Below are positions 1 to 8,820 of a stretch of 64,000 nt of DNA, one piece after another. The stretch's first letter is position 1, and each line of letters opens with the position of its first letter. Position numbers and translations under genes: made by a program. The DNA is from Clostridium sp. OM02-18AC (GTDB lineage Bacteria > Bacillota > Clostridia > Lachnospirales > Lachnospiraceae), in the NCBI RefSeq assembly GCF_003481825.1, contig NZ_QULW01000012.1, positions 1 through 64,000 on the forward strand. Direction: 5' to 3'. The notes beneath the pieces were generated by a model. The model had not been told where the DNA came from and searched no databases. It saw only the letters and a program-made list of their open reading frames with translations.

Positions 1-76
1 AAACTGGTAAGTCTATCTTACATCAATTTGAAGGTTTACACAAACTTTGGGATACTCCCGGTGATATGTTTTGCTT

Positions 77-368
77 TTACCGTGTGTCCACTGTTTTGCT
101 GGCGTATACGCCAAGGTGATGCTCATTGACTTCCACTTTTGCAGGAACAAAACGGTATCTGCTGGGTATGCTTCATCTTTGCAGAGGAACGTCCAAATCG
201 ATTTTTATTAGCTAGGACAATCTGTTCCATCATGGCCTGCATCTTATCATCCAGTGACTTCAGCTTGTCATTGAGCTGTTCTAACTGTTCCTGCTGATGC
301 AAAAACATCTGAACCAGCATAGACTTGTCAACTATATTCAATTGTTCTTCCGTGTATTTCATCGCCAT
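77..368 (-). pseudogene. IS66-family transposase (TnpC) N-terminal remnant
   Basis: The reading frame entering at 368 gives an 81-residue product with a coiled-coil N-terminus (QQEQLEQLNDKLKSLDDKM) followed by NRFGRSSAKMKH, the hallmark N-terminal pattern of IS66 TnpC transposases. It then fails: the continuation typical of the family, VPAKVEVNEHHLGVYASK, is found in another frame at about 77-155 and ends at a stop. Roughly 60-80 residues that normally lie between the two blocks are missing, so there is both an internal deletion and a frameshift. No catalytic DDE core or tnpA/tnpB partner is seen in the window. This is a dead insertion-sequence fossil that marks the left flank of an accessory region. 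Confidence 0.7.
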
Positions 369-476
369 GGCAGGAACTCCTTTTCTGATGAGTCCATTGT
401 ATCAGATTTACGTTATTTCTGCCACTTGGATGCTGTTTTCCTTCCGTCATGAAAATTTCAGAATACCTGCAGTGCC

Positions 477-505
477 TTGAATATGCTCTATATTCCAAGT
501 ATAAT
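477..505 (+). promoter_or_regulatory. Sigma-A promoter for the RexA-like gene
   Basis: TTGAAT at 477-482 and TATAAT at 500-505 are separated by exactly 17 bp. The predicted transcript would begin near 512, about 90 nt before the chosen start codon at 604. Nothing else is seen in the gap between the IS66 remnant and this gene. Confidence 0.6.
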
Positions 506-603
506 GTTAATATAAAAATAATTATGAGAGGGAAATTTGATGTTACTTGGGTTTCTCGCAACGATTCAGAATGAGTAAAAAAGGAACGGGAGAAGAATGT
601 CAA

Positions 604-1515
604 ATGGGAATTATATACAAAAGACCAATAAAATTCACATATTATAAAGTTTGTTTAATGTCTACAGAGAGTGACAAAGAAAAAGCAAAAGATTATGATC
701 TTACGAATTGGCTTGCTTCAGTATCAGAAGAAGATCAGATGTATAAGAATATTGAATTGACGGATACAAAAGTGAATTTTCAAGAATTATATCATGATCC
801 AAAAGAGGAACTATATGTATTCCGGGTTTACAAATTACGGGATTATAATGTTCCGTCTAAAATTAGAGAAGGACAATCGGCAGAACCTATTGATCTTGAG
901 GATGATGAGTCTCTTGGCGAAGATATGACCGTTTTGTATGATTGGAAGAATTCTATCTGTATGATACAGCAGAACCGAATGTCAGTAGGTGTTTCCAGAC
1001 TGGCTGAGTGGATTAACAAGGAGAATGGATACGATGTTTCGAAAAAAGTAGTTTTCTATCCTATTTCTGATCATTTTACGAAAAATAAACTGCGAAATAA
1101 ATACATAAGGACGATTGAATTTTCGTTTTCAAATATGGAATCGGTGAATGAAGACGGACCTTTGAGCAGTATTATTAACAGCATTGGCAGATATGATGGA
1201 GTTTCTGCAAAAATTACAATTAGTGTTGGACGTGCAAGGGATGCGCAGCTAAATCCTCAAAATTCCTATGATCTGATTGAAGACATTCAAAAAAATTCTG
1301 GATGTATCGGAAGTGCGCGGGCAAAATTGAAAAGTATGTCAGATGACGATAAAGCAAGAATTGAGATGGTAGATATCTTTGAAACCACATCTCATGATTA
1401 TATTGATTTCGACATAATCGAAAAGAAACCGCTTGATTTTCTGCAGGCACGTAGAAAAATGTGTAGAACATATCTGGAGAGGAGAAAGGACCTGTTGAGT
1501 CTCTGTCAGCGATAA
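604..1515 (+). CDS. Cytoplasmic protein of unknown function, RexA/DUF6731-like
   Basis: About 303 residues with no membrane segment or signal peptide. The acidic N-terminal half is followed by a motif-rich centre (NRMSVGVSRLAEWI, then FSFSNMES and AKITISVGRARD). The order resembles DUF6731-type proteins and, in overall plan, phage lambda RexA; this is recollection of family style, not a search. The start at 604 is chosen because GGGAGAAG lies about 12 nt upstream; ATG 571 is an alternative. The next gene, a small membrane protein, starts 2 nt after the stop, so the two are translationally coupled. A cytoplasmic sensor beside a tiny membrane partner suggests an abortive-infection pair (inference). 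It lies between mobile-element remnants. Confidence 0.45.
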   Translation: MGIIYKRPIKFTYYKVCLMSTESDKEKAKDYDLTNWLASVSEEDQMYKNIELTDTKVNFQELYHDPKEELYVFRVYKLRDYNVPSKIREGQSAEPIDLEDDESLGEDMTVLYDWKNSICMIQQNRMSVGVSRLAEWINKENGYDVSKKVVFYPISDHFTKNKLRNKYIRTIEFSFSNMESVNEDGPLSSIINSIGRYDGVSAKITISVGRARDAQLNPQNSYDLIEDIQKNSGCIGSARAKLKSMSDDDKARIEMVDIFETTSHDYIDFDIIEKKPLDFLQARRKMCRTYLERRKDLLSLCQR

Positions 1516-1517
1516 TA

Positions 1518-1772
1518 ATGAAAAAATTATTGTTGTTAAAGGAAAGAATATATCCGTATATAATAGCGGCTTCTGGGGCATGGTTGATTTGGAAATTTGG
1601 TTCAATAGAGTTTTTGGCAAGCGATAATTTGAATGACGCATTGACAGCTATTATTACGGTCACGTCGATTATCATTGGTTTTATAGGAGCAATTTTGCCG
1701 GTAATTCTAAGTATGAAAAATGATTCTACTCTCGATGAAATGAAGTATGATTTTGGAGAAAATCCAGACTGA
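1518..1772 (+). CDS. Small membrane protein, probably truncated partner of the upstream gene
   Basis: An 84-residue protein with two predicted membrane helices, about residues 12-30 and 42-66 (ITVTSIIIGFIGAILPVILS), ending in a short polar tail. It begins 2 nt after the stop of the upstream gene and has no ribosome binding site of its own, so it probably depends on coupling. RexB-type partners usually have four helices and 140-200 residues, so this copy looks truncated by loss of its C-terminal half. That is inference; it could also be a naturally short protein. About 150 nt of AT-rich DNA without a clear gene follows. Confidence 0.4.
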   Translation: MKKLLLLKERIYPYIIAASGAWLIWKFGSIEFLASDNLNDALTAIITVTSIIIGFIGAILPVILSMKNDSTLDEMKYDFGENPD

Positions 1773-1922
1773 AACTTTCAAAAAAAGCAGCCAAGGAATC
1801 CTGTTGTTGATTAGTGAACCATATGATAGACTACAATTACAAAATGCTTAGAAAATCATTGTTTTGGCATTTAAAAGAATACGTATGGTGCCAGAATATC
1901 GCATCTAAGAAAAGGAGCAAAC

Positions 1923-3155
1923 ATGAGAGTTAGTGCTAGAATAAAATCGACATTACAATTTGTAGCGTTTGCTTTTTATCCGAAAACGACACTGATTGCC
2001 TGTGCTGTTTTTTCTGCAGTAGTCATGGCGGCACTTGGTGTGGTTATGGCAGTAATACCGCAGGACTCCATCTGGTATGATCTTGTTTTTGCCCTTACAA
2101 CCGGTGCGGCTGGCTCTTTCTTTGTCTCATTTATTGTGGAACTTACAGGCAACTATAGGCATAACAAGTTGGCCTGGCAGGAGTTGCAGAATTACTATGC
2201 AGCGGTTATGTATTACGAAACTTATAAACAGATAAAGATGCAGATGACTCCGCATCAGCGGGCAGAGAAGAAAGCGTATGAAGAATTTGTGGCTGCTGGC
2301 GGGATAGACGAACGGAACGAAGACGAGAAGCCAAAAGACAGGATTCAGATAACATGGGAACAGTTGCCGGATATAATTCCGGTTTTCAGACGGACGTTTG
2401 AGGAGAAAAAAGAATTTTTGAGCGATGCCGAGATTTGGGAATTGGAAAGAATTCTTTCGGAATATGAAGAGATTCAGCATGTTATTCGTGAGCGTATTTT
2501 GATGTCACCGATGACCTATGATGCGCTTAACCATCCGGATGAAACGTATTTAGAATCAAGCTATCCGCTGGATGTCATCAAAAACATGCCGGATTGGGTA
2601 AGAAAACATCTGGCCAGCATGGAGAGCCAAAAGGCATGTGAAAAGTATGCGGATGCAATTCTTTCCGATACGTTTTTGTTACTGCAGTTTATGAAGAATT
2701 ATGAGGTATCGGAGAAAGGTCTTGCGTGGCATTATGATGTGGAAGACAGTTTGAACGAAGAATCTGCCGAGACGGAAAATATCGATTATGAGAAACTTGA
2801 TTTTGAGGAAGCAGATGATGAAGAATCGTTTCGGGCACAAAATGAAGAATTTGATAAGCAAATGGAAGTGCAGCAAAGACCATTTGTAAGCTGGCGTTTG
2901 AGTAGTTGTTGTAAGAACATATCTGAAAGTATGGATATCCTTGAAAAGAGTATTCTCAAGAAACCATATTATGGAATGATGATAAAATTTAGCCGCGACT
3001 CCGCAAGACAACCGCTTGATGACGATATGTCAGTGTTGTCGTATGAGTATGAAAAGATACGGTTGGATGAGATACTCTACTCAACAGACAGAAGAAACTC
3101 TTCGGACCTCGCTGGGGAAGGCTTTGACAACGATTCTGGAGTGCCGAAACGATGA
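1923..3155 (+). CDS. Membrane-anchored protein of unknown function
   Basis: A 410-residue protein with two hydrophobic helices close together near the N-terminus (about residues 23-43 and 52-74, the second rich in Gly/Ala/Phe). A long hydrophilic, strongly acidic cytoplasmic region follows, with probable coiled coils at about 80-200 and a highly acidic stretch around 275-310 (EEADDEESF). The ATG at 1923 is preceded by AAAAGGAG. I recognise no family. Its place between the RexA-like pair and a nucleotide-metabolism fragment suggests it belongs to the same accessory island. Confidence 0.55.
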   Translation: MRVSARIKSTLQFVAFAFYPKTTLIACAVFSAVVMAALGVVMAVIPQDSIWYDLVFALTTGAAGSFFVSFIVELTGNYRHNKLAWQELQNYYAAVMYYETYKQIKMQMTPHQRAEKKAYEEFVAAGGIDERNEDEKPKDRIQITWEQLPDIIPVFRRTFEEKKEFLSDAEIWELERILSEYEEIQHVIRERILMSPMTYDALNHPDETYLESSYPLDVIKNMPDWVRKHLASMESQKACEKYADAILSDTFLLLQFMKNYEVSEKGLAWHYDVEDSLNEESAETENIDYEKLDFEEADDEESFRAQNEEFDKQMEVQQRPFVSWRLSSCCKNISESMDILEKSILKKPYYGMMIKFSRDSARQPLDDDMSVLSYEYEKIRLDEILYSTDRRNSSDLAGEGFDNDSGVPKR

Positions 3156-3230
3156 GGAATATTATTGGGAGTTTTACTGGGAATGATATTGAACAGAAGA
3201 CTCTTCCGATCATTAAGATGGAGGGCTAAG

Positions 3231-3395
3231 ATGGATAAAGAAATCAAAGACGTTTTTACACTGGATTTAGAGACCACAAATGGAAATACCTCTTTCCACA
3301 GAAGAATGCAGCGCTATTATGAGGTACTGAGGGGCAAGAAAAACCAGAACGATAAAACAGATACACAGGAACAAAAATGCGGCAATATGGAATGA
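3231..3395 (+). CDS. Short hypothetical protein
   Basis: A 54-residue hydrophilic protein. The ATG at 3231 is preceded by GGAGGG with good spacing, which favours it over an upstream TTG at 3165. The sequence is basic and polar (HRRMQRYYEVLRGKK) with no membrane segment or known motif. It may be a small regulatory protein or the remnant of a larger gene. Confidence 0.35.
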   Translation: MDKEIKDVFTLDLETTNGNTSFHRRMQRYYEVLRGKKNQNDKTDTQEQKCGNME

Positions 3396-3410
3396 ACGGA
3401 TAAAACCTGA

Positions 3411-3734
3411 ATAGGCACTGGGCAGCAGTTAATCATTCCGAGAGATATATTGGGACGCATAGCCGAAAAGAATTCCAGAATGCGCCAAGGCTTGGTTGTA
3501 TCTGGACCGCATTATCAGCCAGGGCATGTTACATACGCTTTCTTACGGATTCAGAATATATCCGAAAATACCATTGTTCTACATAAAGGAATAAAAATTG
3601 CGCAGATTATGTTTGAACAGTTGTCGGAAATTCCAGATATGCCATATGATCAGCAAAATAGTGCTGCATTCCAGAATGAAGAACAATATCGTGGCTTGGG
3701 AAATTACAGGGTAGAGTATGAAAAACAAACTTGA
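3411..3734 (+). pseudogene. dCTP deaminase/dUTPase-superfamily C-terminal fragment
   Basis: The open frame after the stop at 3408-3410 contains the C-terminal half of a Dcd/dUTPase fold: GRIAEKNSRMRQGL (family pattern G-R-I-x-x-K-S-S-x-x-R-x-G-L), then AFLRIQNISENTIVL and KGIKIAQIMFEQL, the conserved substrate-pocket strand. The N-terminal half, including the first conserved motifs, is missing, and there is no convincing start (TTG 3450 lies inside the domain). The expected S in the K-S-S motif is N here. It is most likely a broken gene. Dcd-type enzymes act in dUTP/dCTP metabolism and occur in phages and in nucleotide-depleting phage defence, which fits the island context. Confidence 0.55.
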
Positions 3735-3796
3735 CAGAAGATGGAAAAAGTCAAGGAAGATGTAGAAGATAAAATTTGAGAATTTGAATACTATCT

Positions 3797-3838
3797 AAAA
3801 TGCGAATGTGTCTTGGAGTAAGATACATTCGCATTTTT
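3797..3838. terminator. Stem-loop terminator between convergent genes
   Basis: AATGCGAATGTGTCTT pairs with AAGATACATTCGCATT across a 5-nt loop and is followed by a T-run on the + strand. It terminates the + strand fragment genes and may also serve the convergent recombinase-like gene. Confidence 0.7.
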
Positions 3839-3846
3839 ATATATTT

Positions 3847-4523
3847 TTAGATGTTTAATTCTTTGGCGATATGATCAAGAGGATATATTTTTGAAAAATC
3901 GTTTTTTACATAGTGAGATAAAGCGCTTTGACTTAAATAACTATTCAAATTGTTAATAGAAATATCCATATATTCCATAACGTCTTGCAATGGAAGGGTT
4001 TCTAGTAGATGATGGAACACCCATTTACGAATGTTTTGAGGAGTTAATAATTTGGAAAAAGCATCTTCAGGATCCGTATTTGCGATACTTGTTAGAATGT
4101 CATTAATTCTGCTTTCTTCAAGCGGACTTTTAAAATCAGTTCCAAGATTACCAAAAACATAAGTAGCATTTTTGGATGTCTCATTTTCAAATACTAGTTT
4201 TTTTAGCCAGTTGCCAAGATTTTCAGGTATTGCTTTGGGAACATTGCCTGTATTCAGCATACGGAAGTCTTCTGATATATCTATCCACTTCAAATGACAT
4301 AATTTCCTTCTTTCTGTACCAAAAGTAAAGAGAAACAAACACAGCGTGATATTTCGGGTAGAATTATAATTTTCTTTTTTTGTATTATTTTCAAAGTTTT
4401 TTGTATTTTTGAAATATCAATCTTGGATATCTCAATTGCAGTTTTATCTGGAATGGAAATTAGTGTATTTAATAATGTTTTACTGCTTATAGTATAGTCT
4501 TTATTTGTTGTTTTCTTCAACAT
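3847..4523 (-). pseudogene. Tyrosine-recombinase-like protein split by a -1 frameshift
   Basis: Two frames join to about 226 residues. The first (start 4523) runs through a lysine-rich stretch; the second contains LFTFGTERRKLCHLKWIDIS, resembling box I of tyrosine recombinases, and ends near 3847. The frames meet at A_AAA_AAG (4380-4374), which sits in the zero frame exactly as a classical -1 slippery site; slippage gives an uninterrupted protein. The box I arginine position appears to be Glu, and I see no HxxR or terminal Tyr, so it is probably catalytically dead. It also lacks the usual N-terminal arm domain. It is either programmed frameshifting or a decayed integrase of the island. Confidence 0.45.
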
Positions 4524-4589
4524 AAAATCTTTTATGTAAAAAATTGATTTTTCACGGTTGTTTTTGAGGTTATTGTATTTCTACTTTCT

Positions 4590-5648
4590 ATGTATGTTTT
4601 GAAATGGCGGATCTGTATGGCGTCGTATGGATTGCTCTTTGGTAATGAGTCTTTCGAACTCCATCAGGCATTACTTTCTGTATCGAAAGCGTATGCGGCC
4701 CGCAGACTTCTTGATACGCTGACTGCTACTGGGGCATTTATTCATATTTATGGGGTGGAAAAAATCGTAGAACAGGCGGTTCATTGTATGGTGCAGGTAT
4801 ACTACGGTCGGAAAGCTGAGAACTGGTTGGCAATGGAGCACTTATACAGAACTTCCGCTGTGCATAGCACGTATACGATAGATCAGGAACTGCTGAAGTA
4901 TTTTGAAGAGACTAAGACGAAGCAGGAATTGTTTGTCCGCCTTTTACGGGATAGCCTGAGTCAGGATGGGCATTACGCGCAGACATATCTTTTGCGTCGT
5001 TTGTTGGATGAGCCGGTGTCTGTATGGATTTTGGAGCAGTATCAGGAGCGAAAGTTGAGGGATGCTGAGGCAGCATATTGCCTGGATCTTATGAATGCCG
5101 GAAATCTGGTGTATGAAGAACTGCGGATGTTGTATCAAGACAGGACCGGGAACATCATTCATGTGCGACCTTATATAGATTATGAAGCATGTCGACGCAC
5201 AGGGGAAGCTTCTTATCAGAGGGCAGTGGGAGACCGTGCACATTATCTGGAATTGTTGGAAGAATGTTTGCGACAGATAGATGTGGATGACTTAAGTTCG
5301 CAGGAAGTGTGGGAGTTAGATGATATTTTTTATCACCTAGAAAGTCGAATGGATTTACAGAAAGTGATTCAAGATTATCATGTTTGTGCAGGAGAGAGGA
5401 AAACAGTGCGGCAATGGATGAATCTGCTTGCTGGAAATGACTAGGTATGGGAAGCACTTCAGGTGCGGCTTGTATGGCAGTGGCTGCAGGATCAAAAGGA
5501 AAGCGAGATTCCATCGGTTATGAGAACAGTCGCAGAAACATTTTATAAAAAGTATATGGAACAGGTAGACTTTGCCGGATGTGAGGTATGGAAAGAAGAC
5601 CATACGTATGATGGGTCTAGGGACTGGAAGCGGAGGAAATTCGCATGA
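4590..5648 (+). pseudogene. Hypothetical gene interrupted by an in-frame amber codon
   Basis: The frame from ATG 4590 runs 284 residues to TAG at 5442-5444. The same frame then stays open to 5648, with protein-like composition (VRLVWQWLQDQKE). The whole would be about 352 residues, helical and rich in Leu, Glu and Tyr, with no membrane segment and no family I recognise. ATG 4617 is an alternative start. The next gene begins at 5645, overlapping the distal stop as ATGA, which suggests that 5648 is the ancestral end and TAG a later nonsense mutation. Two separately translated proteins remain possible. Confidence 0.45.
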
Positions 5649-6097
5649 CAGTGTATGAATGGTTGATTCAGTTACAGGATATTCGCGGGTTGCGTGCTTA
5701 CCGGGAACTGCTGGAGCAGAAGCAGACAGTACCAGGAAATCCAAGTTATGCTGGGCCGCTTGAGTCCATTGCGATGGTGGAAGATCCAGTGCTTTGGTCA
5801 GAACTTGCCCGTTTGACGGAGCTGTGTCTGAAACCGGAATTTAAAGACCGCGATTTCTGTGGCCTTTCTACTTACTTGTCTCGTGCACTGAATAACGTGG
5901 CTGCCGGAAGCGAAGAAGGATATCGTTTCGTATGCGATGTATTGGAACACCAAGGGCAGGTTTATGTGAATGATTTACAGCGTGAAGCTTGGATCAATTT
6001 GGAAAAATCGGAGGCCGCGGAGGCGTATAAAACGAGCGTGCAGCGACGTTGGCGCGTGGAGCAGGTCTTGAATTTTCAAGAGAATAGAAATTTATAA
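5645..6097 (+). CDS. Hypothetical cytoplasmic protein
   Basis: A 150-residue soluble protein whose ATG overlaps the preceding stop (ATGA), a sign of translational coupling. It is helical, with a conserved-looking core around residues 45-100 (LTELCLKPEFKDRDFCGL), and no membrane helix or known catalytic motif. It appears to be the second member of a two-gene unit with the amber-interrupted gene. I do not recognise the family. Confidence 0.5.
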   Translation: MTVYEWLIQLQDIRGLRAYRELLEQKQTVPGNPSYAGPLESIAMVEDPVLWSELARLTELCLKPEFKDRDFCGLSTYLSRALNNVAAGSEEGYRFVCDVLEHQGQVYVNDLQREAWINLEKSEAAEAYKTSVQRRWRVEQVLNFQENRNL

Positions 6098-6188
6098 TAT
6101 TAGTTAACATTCATATTGATTTTAAGGAGAAGATTTATTAACATAGAAGAAAGAACGTACGTTTTGGGCAGACGTCAAAAGGGAAATT

Positions 6189-6896
6189 TTGAAAGAAGGT
6201 TGGAGGGATAGAAATAAAGTGGGTGAAAAAACTTTTGATAAGCAACATCTTCATAATGCAGAGGGTGCTGTGGAAAAAACGGATATATGTGTTTCCTTTA
6301 TAGATATTAGAAATAGTTCCAGCGTTGAAAGATTGTGGATGTATTATTTCGCATTTATGCGTAATAAAGGGCATGATACGGAGCAGATATGCCGGAAACT
6401 GGAAAAATCATTAAATGATGAAAAAATCAAGATATTTTTGGAAATCCAGATAAAACAGAACACACAGCAATTGGTATCGGATAGCATTACATTGTATTCG
6501 ACAATCGAACGTGACAAAAAAACAGTGCCGGTTCGGTGTATCAATCGTCTATGGAGTGCCCTGAAAGAATTGGCGGAAAGCGAAAAACACTGGGAAAACT
6601 GGATATATGAAAAAATTCGGAACATAGCAGATGGACGACCAGTTCTTCAAAAAATTGCAGCAGTTATGCTGGGAGTGGCAATTGGTTTTTCTGGAGATTT
6701 CTTACATGATGCAGTGCAGGAAACGTATTTCCAACCGAAGCAGAATGCGGTAACTATAATAAACCAGTTTTACATGCAAAATGGAAACTGGGATATAGAA
6801 TGGCATGGAAATAGAAATGGAACTGGGAATAGCAGCATCAGCCCGGAAGGGAACGGTGCTTCGCTGGCAACAGCTTCGGATGCAGTCAAGCCTTGA
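6189..6896 (+). CDS. Hypothetical protein with one membrane-like helix
   Basis: Up to 235 residues. The frame opens after a stop at 6144; TTG 6189 is the most upstream start, but GTG 6219, preceded by GGAGGG about 11 nt away, may be the real one. The N-terminal two thirds is a charged helical domain. A hydrophobic segment (IAAVMLGVAIGFSGDFLHD) lies at about residues 158-176, then an Asn/Gly-rich tail. No family recognised. It shares the region with the two hypothetical genes upstream and ends 18 bp from the convergent HTH gene. Confidence 0.45.
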   Translation: MKEGWRDRNKVGEKTFDKQHLHNAEGAVEKTDICVSFIDIRNSSSVERLWMYYFAFMRNKGHDTEQICRKLEKSLNDEKIKIFLEIQIKQNTQQLVSDSITLYSTIERDKKTVPVRCINRLWSALKELAESEKHWENWIYEKIRNIADGRPVLQKIAAVMLGVAIGFSGDFLHDAVQETYFQPKQNAVTIINQFYMQNGNWDIEWHGNRNGTGNSSISPEGNGASLATASDAVKP

Positions 6897-6913
6897 TTGG
6901 GATGTGATTCCGA

Positions 6914-7363
6914 TCATGCCTTTTTCCCATTCAGAATCTCCAATCCATGAGCTGCAAGCTTGTCGTTGATGGCATCGATATCAAAATTTTCCAGGTTGAT
7001 CGCAGTGGCGATGATGATATCGCGGGAATCCTTGACGTAAAGATCGCGCAGTTGGAACAGTTCCAGCGTGCGGCGCATTTCTTTCCGGTTCATGTGGGCA
7101 GCGAGACAGAGAATCAGGATGATATCCCGGGAAGGTTGTTCTTTCTGACCATTTAACAGATCATATACATACGATTTGGAGATCAGTCCGCTGCAGCGTC
7201 TGGCGATCTCTGCAGTGGTGACAGAGTGGCTGGCAATATAGTCGTTGAAGTAATCGCGGATGGAGGTGGTGACAGTGTGTTGGGCTAGATACTGTTCCAT
7301 CTCTTTTTCGGTGCGGACTTTGGAAAAAAGATGGAAAAGTTCGGTGGTATCGGACTGAGACAT
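6914..7363 (-). CDS. XRE-like helix-turn-helix protein
   Basis: A 149-residue protein. Residues about 35-95 form a lambda-repressor-like HTH (SVTTAEIARRCSG then SKSYVYDLLNGQKEQPSRD), followed by a helical C-terminal half. GAAGGAA lies upstream of its ATG. It is divergent from the Ser/Thr kinase gene at 7487 and shares the roughly 120-bp intergenic region, so it is likely the kinase's transcriptional partner or substrate (inference). No extra sensory domain is seen. Confidence 0.65.
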   Translation of the reverse strand: MSQSDTTELFHLFSKVRTEKEMEQYLAQHTVTTSIRDYFNDYIASHSVTTAEIARRCSGLISKSYVYDLLNGQKEQPSRDIILILCLAAHMNRKEMRRTLELFQLRDLYVKDSRDIIIATAINLENFDIDAINDKLAAHGLEILNGKKA

Positions 7364-7486
7364 GAGTGTTCCTTCTTTCGTGGATTTAGGGCTAATATAG
7401 TTATGAGATGATACCCAGGGGCAAAAGACCTTTTGTTCCCAACATCATTATATCAGAAGATAAATAAGGGGAAAAGAGTTTGTAAT

Positions 7487-8719
7487 ATGACATTACAGGA
7501 AGAGTATGAATTGTCTTGCTACCGGGTGCTGGATCGCCTGAAAGAGAAAAAAGAAGTCTATCTGGTGCGTCATGTGGAGACGGGGCAGCTGTGTGTAAAA
7601 AAACAAATCGATCTGTATAACCGTAAGGTGTACGAACGCCTGAGGACGCTGGAGATTTCAGGGATTCCAAAGATTTATTGCAGCGTGGAGCAGGATCAGA
7701 AACTGGTTGTGATTGAGGAATACATTCACGGAAAAACATTGGAGGAATATCTGGAGGAACATGGAAGCGTGCAGGAGGATACCGCTGTTTCGTTCATGCT
7801 GCAGCTATGCGAGATTCTGAAACAGCTGCATAGCCTTCAGCCACCGGTCATTCATCGGGATCTGAAACTGTCGAACATTATGATCAGCAATGATAGGGTG
7901 ATCAAGCTGGTTGATTTTAATGCGGCGAAAGAAGTCCAGGCGGGGCAGATGGAAGACACTTATCTGATGGGAACTCGGGACTATGCTGCGCCGGAACAGT
8001 ATGGTTTTGGGCAGTCGGATGCTCGCACGGATATCTATGCGCTTGGCATTATATTAAATAAGCTTTTGACAGGAGACTTTCCTAAAAATAAACGATATGA
8101 GGGAACATTAGGAGTGGTGATCCAGACCTGTATTCAGATGGATGTGGAGACCCGTTATCAGAGCGTGGAAGATTTGAAAATGGCACTGAAACGCTGTTGT
8201 TTATCGGAAAAGAAGGATTCTGGGACAACAGAAAGAAATGCTAATGTGAAGAGAAAAAACGCTGCAGAGAAAAAAGCAGGTGCAAAGAGACATGCACAGG
8301 AAAAGCCACAAATGGATCCGAACAATGATTCACAGAAACGAAAACGAAAAAATATCGGAAAAGAATATAAGGAACTATATCCCCCAAAATGGTATCTGCC
8401 GGTTGGGTTTCGGACTGGCCGTATCTGGAAGATTCTGACAGCGGTGTTTGGCTATTGGATGATCACGTATTGTTGTCTGGGGATGGAGTTTCACGATAAA
8501 AACGGAGCATTGTATAGCGGATATGCTCTGTGGGTAAACCGGATCATGGTGTGGATATACATGCTGTTTTCTGTCTTTTTTGTTGGAAATTATGCGAAGA
8601 TGCGGAAGAAATTTCCTGCAATGAAAGGCAGTGCCTGGAAACAGTTGTTATTTGGATGTGGGTATTTGTTCTTGTTTTTATGTGCAGCAGCATTGATCAT
8701 AAGTATTCTCGGAGGCTGA
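7487..8719 (+). CDS. Ser/Thr protein kinase with C-terminal membrane segments
   Basis: About 410 residues. An N-terminal Hanks-type kinase domain (roughly 1-245) has the ATP lysine in LCVKKQ, the catalytic loop HRDLKLSN, the metal-binding Asp in VDFNAAK (DFN instead of DFG) and the activation segment GTRDYAAPEQYG. A Lys/Arg-rich linker follows (about 250-305), then three hydrophobic helices near 320-410. The topology, kinase first and membrane at the end with no PASTA repeats, is unlike PrkC. Start 7487 is chosen because the domain begins there; a longer frame from 7433 has no support. It lies between a divergent HTH gene and a DUF6414-like gene, suggesting a local phosphorylation circuit. 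Confidence 0.8.
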   Translation: MTLQEEYELSCYRVLDRLKEKKEVYLVRHVETGQLCVKKQIDLYNRKVYERLRTLEISGIPKIYCSVEQDQKLVVIEEYIHGKTLEEYLEEHGSVQEDTAVSFMLQLCEILKQLHSLQPPVIHRDLKLSNIMISNDRVIKLVDFNAAKEVQAGQMEDTYLMGTRDYAAPEQYGFGQSDARTDIYALGIILNKLLTGDFPKNKRYEGTLGVVIQTCIQMDVETRYQSVEDLKMALKRCCLSEKKDSGTTERNANVKRKNAAEKKAGAKRHAQEKPQMDPNNDSQKRKRKNIGKEYKELYPPKWYLPVGFRTGRIWKILTAVFGYWMITYCCLGMEFHDKNGALYSGYALWVNRIMVWIYMLFSVFFVGNYAKMRKKFPAMKGSAWKQLLFGCGYLFLFLCAAALIISILGG

Positions 8720-8820
8720 GAAAGCGGTTAAGAAAGCAGTACCGGAGGGCAGGTTGTCCGCTGGCAGCGGACGAGAAAAGACTCTGTCTGTGGTAATCTT
8801 AGGAAAAAGGAGGTTACCAT

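Noticed and set aside
3847..4338. Active phage integrase
   Set aside because: The expected R-H-R-Y catalytic residues are not recognisable and the N-terminal part is missing.
6885..6930. Terminator between the hypothetical gene and the HTH gene
   Set aside because: The stem (GATTGGGAT/ATTCCGATC) needs G-U pairs and the flanks do not extend it, so it is too weak to list.
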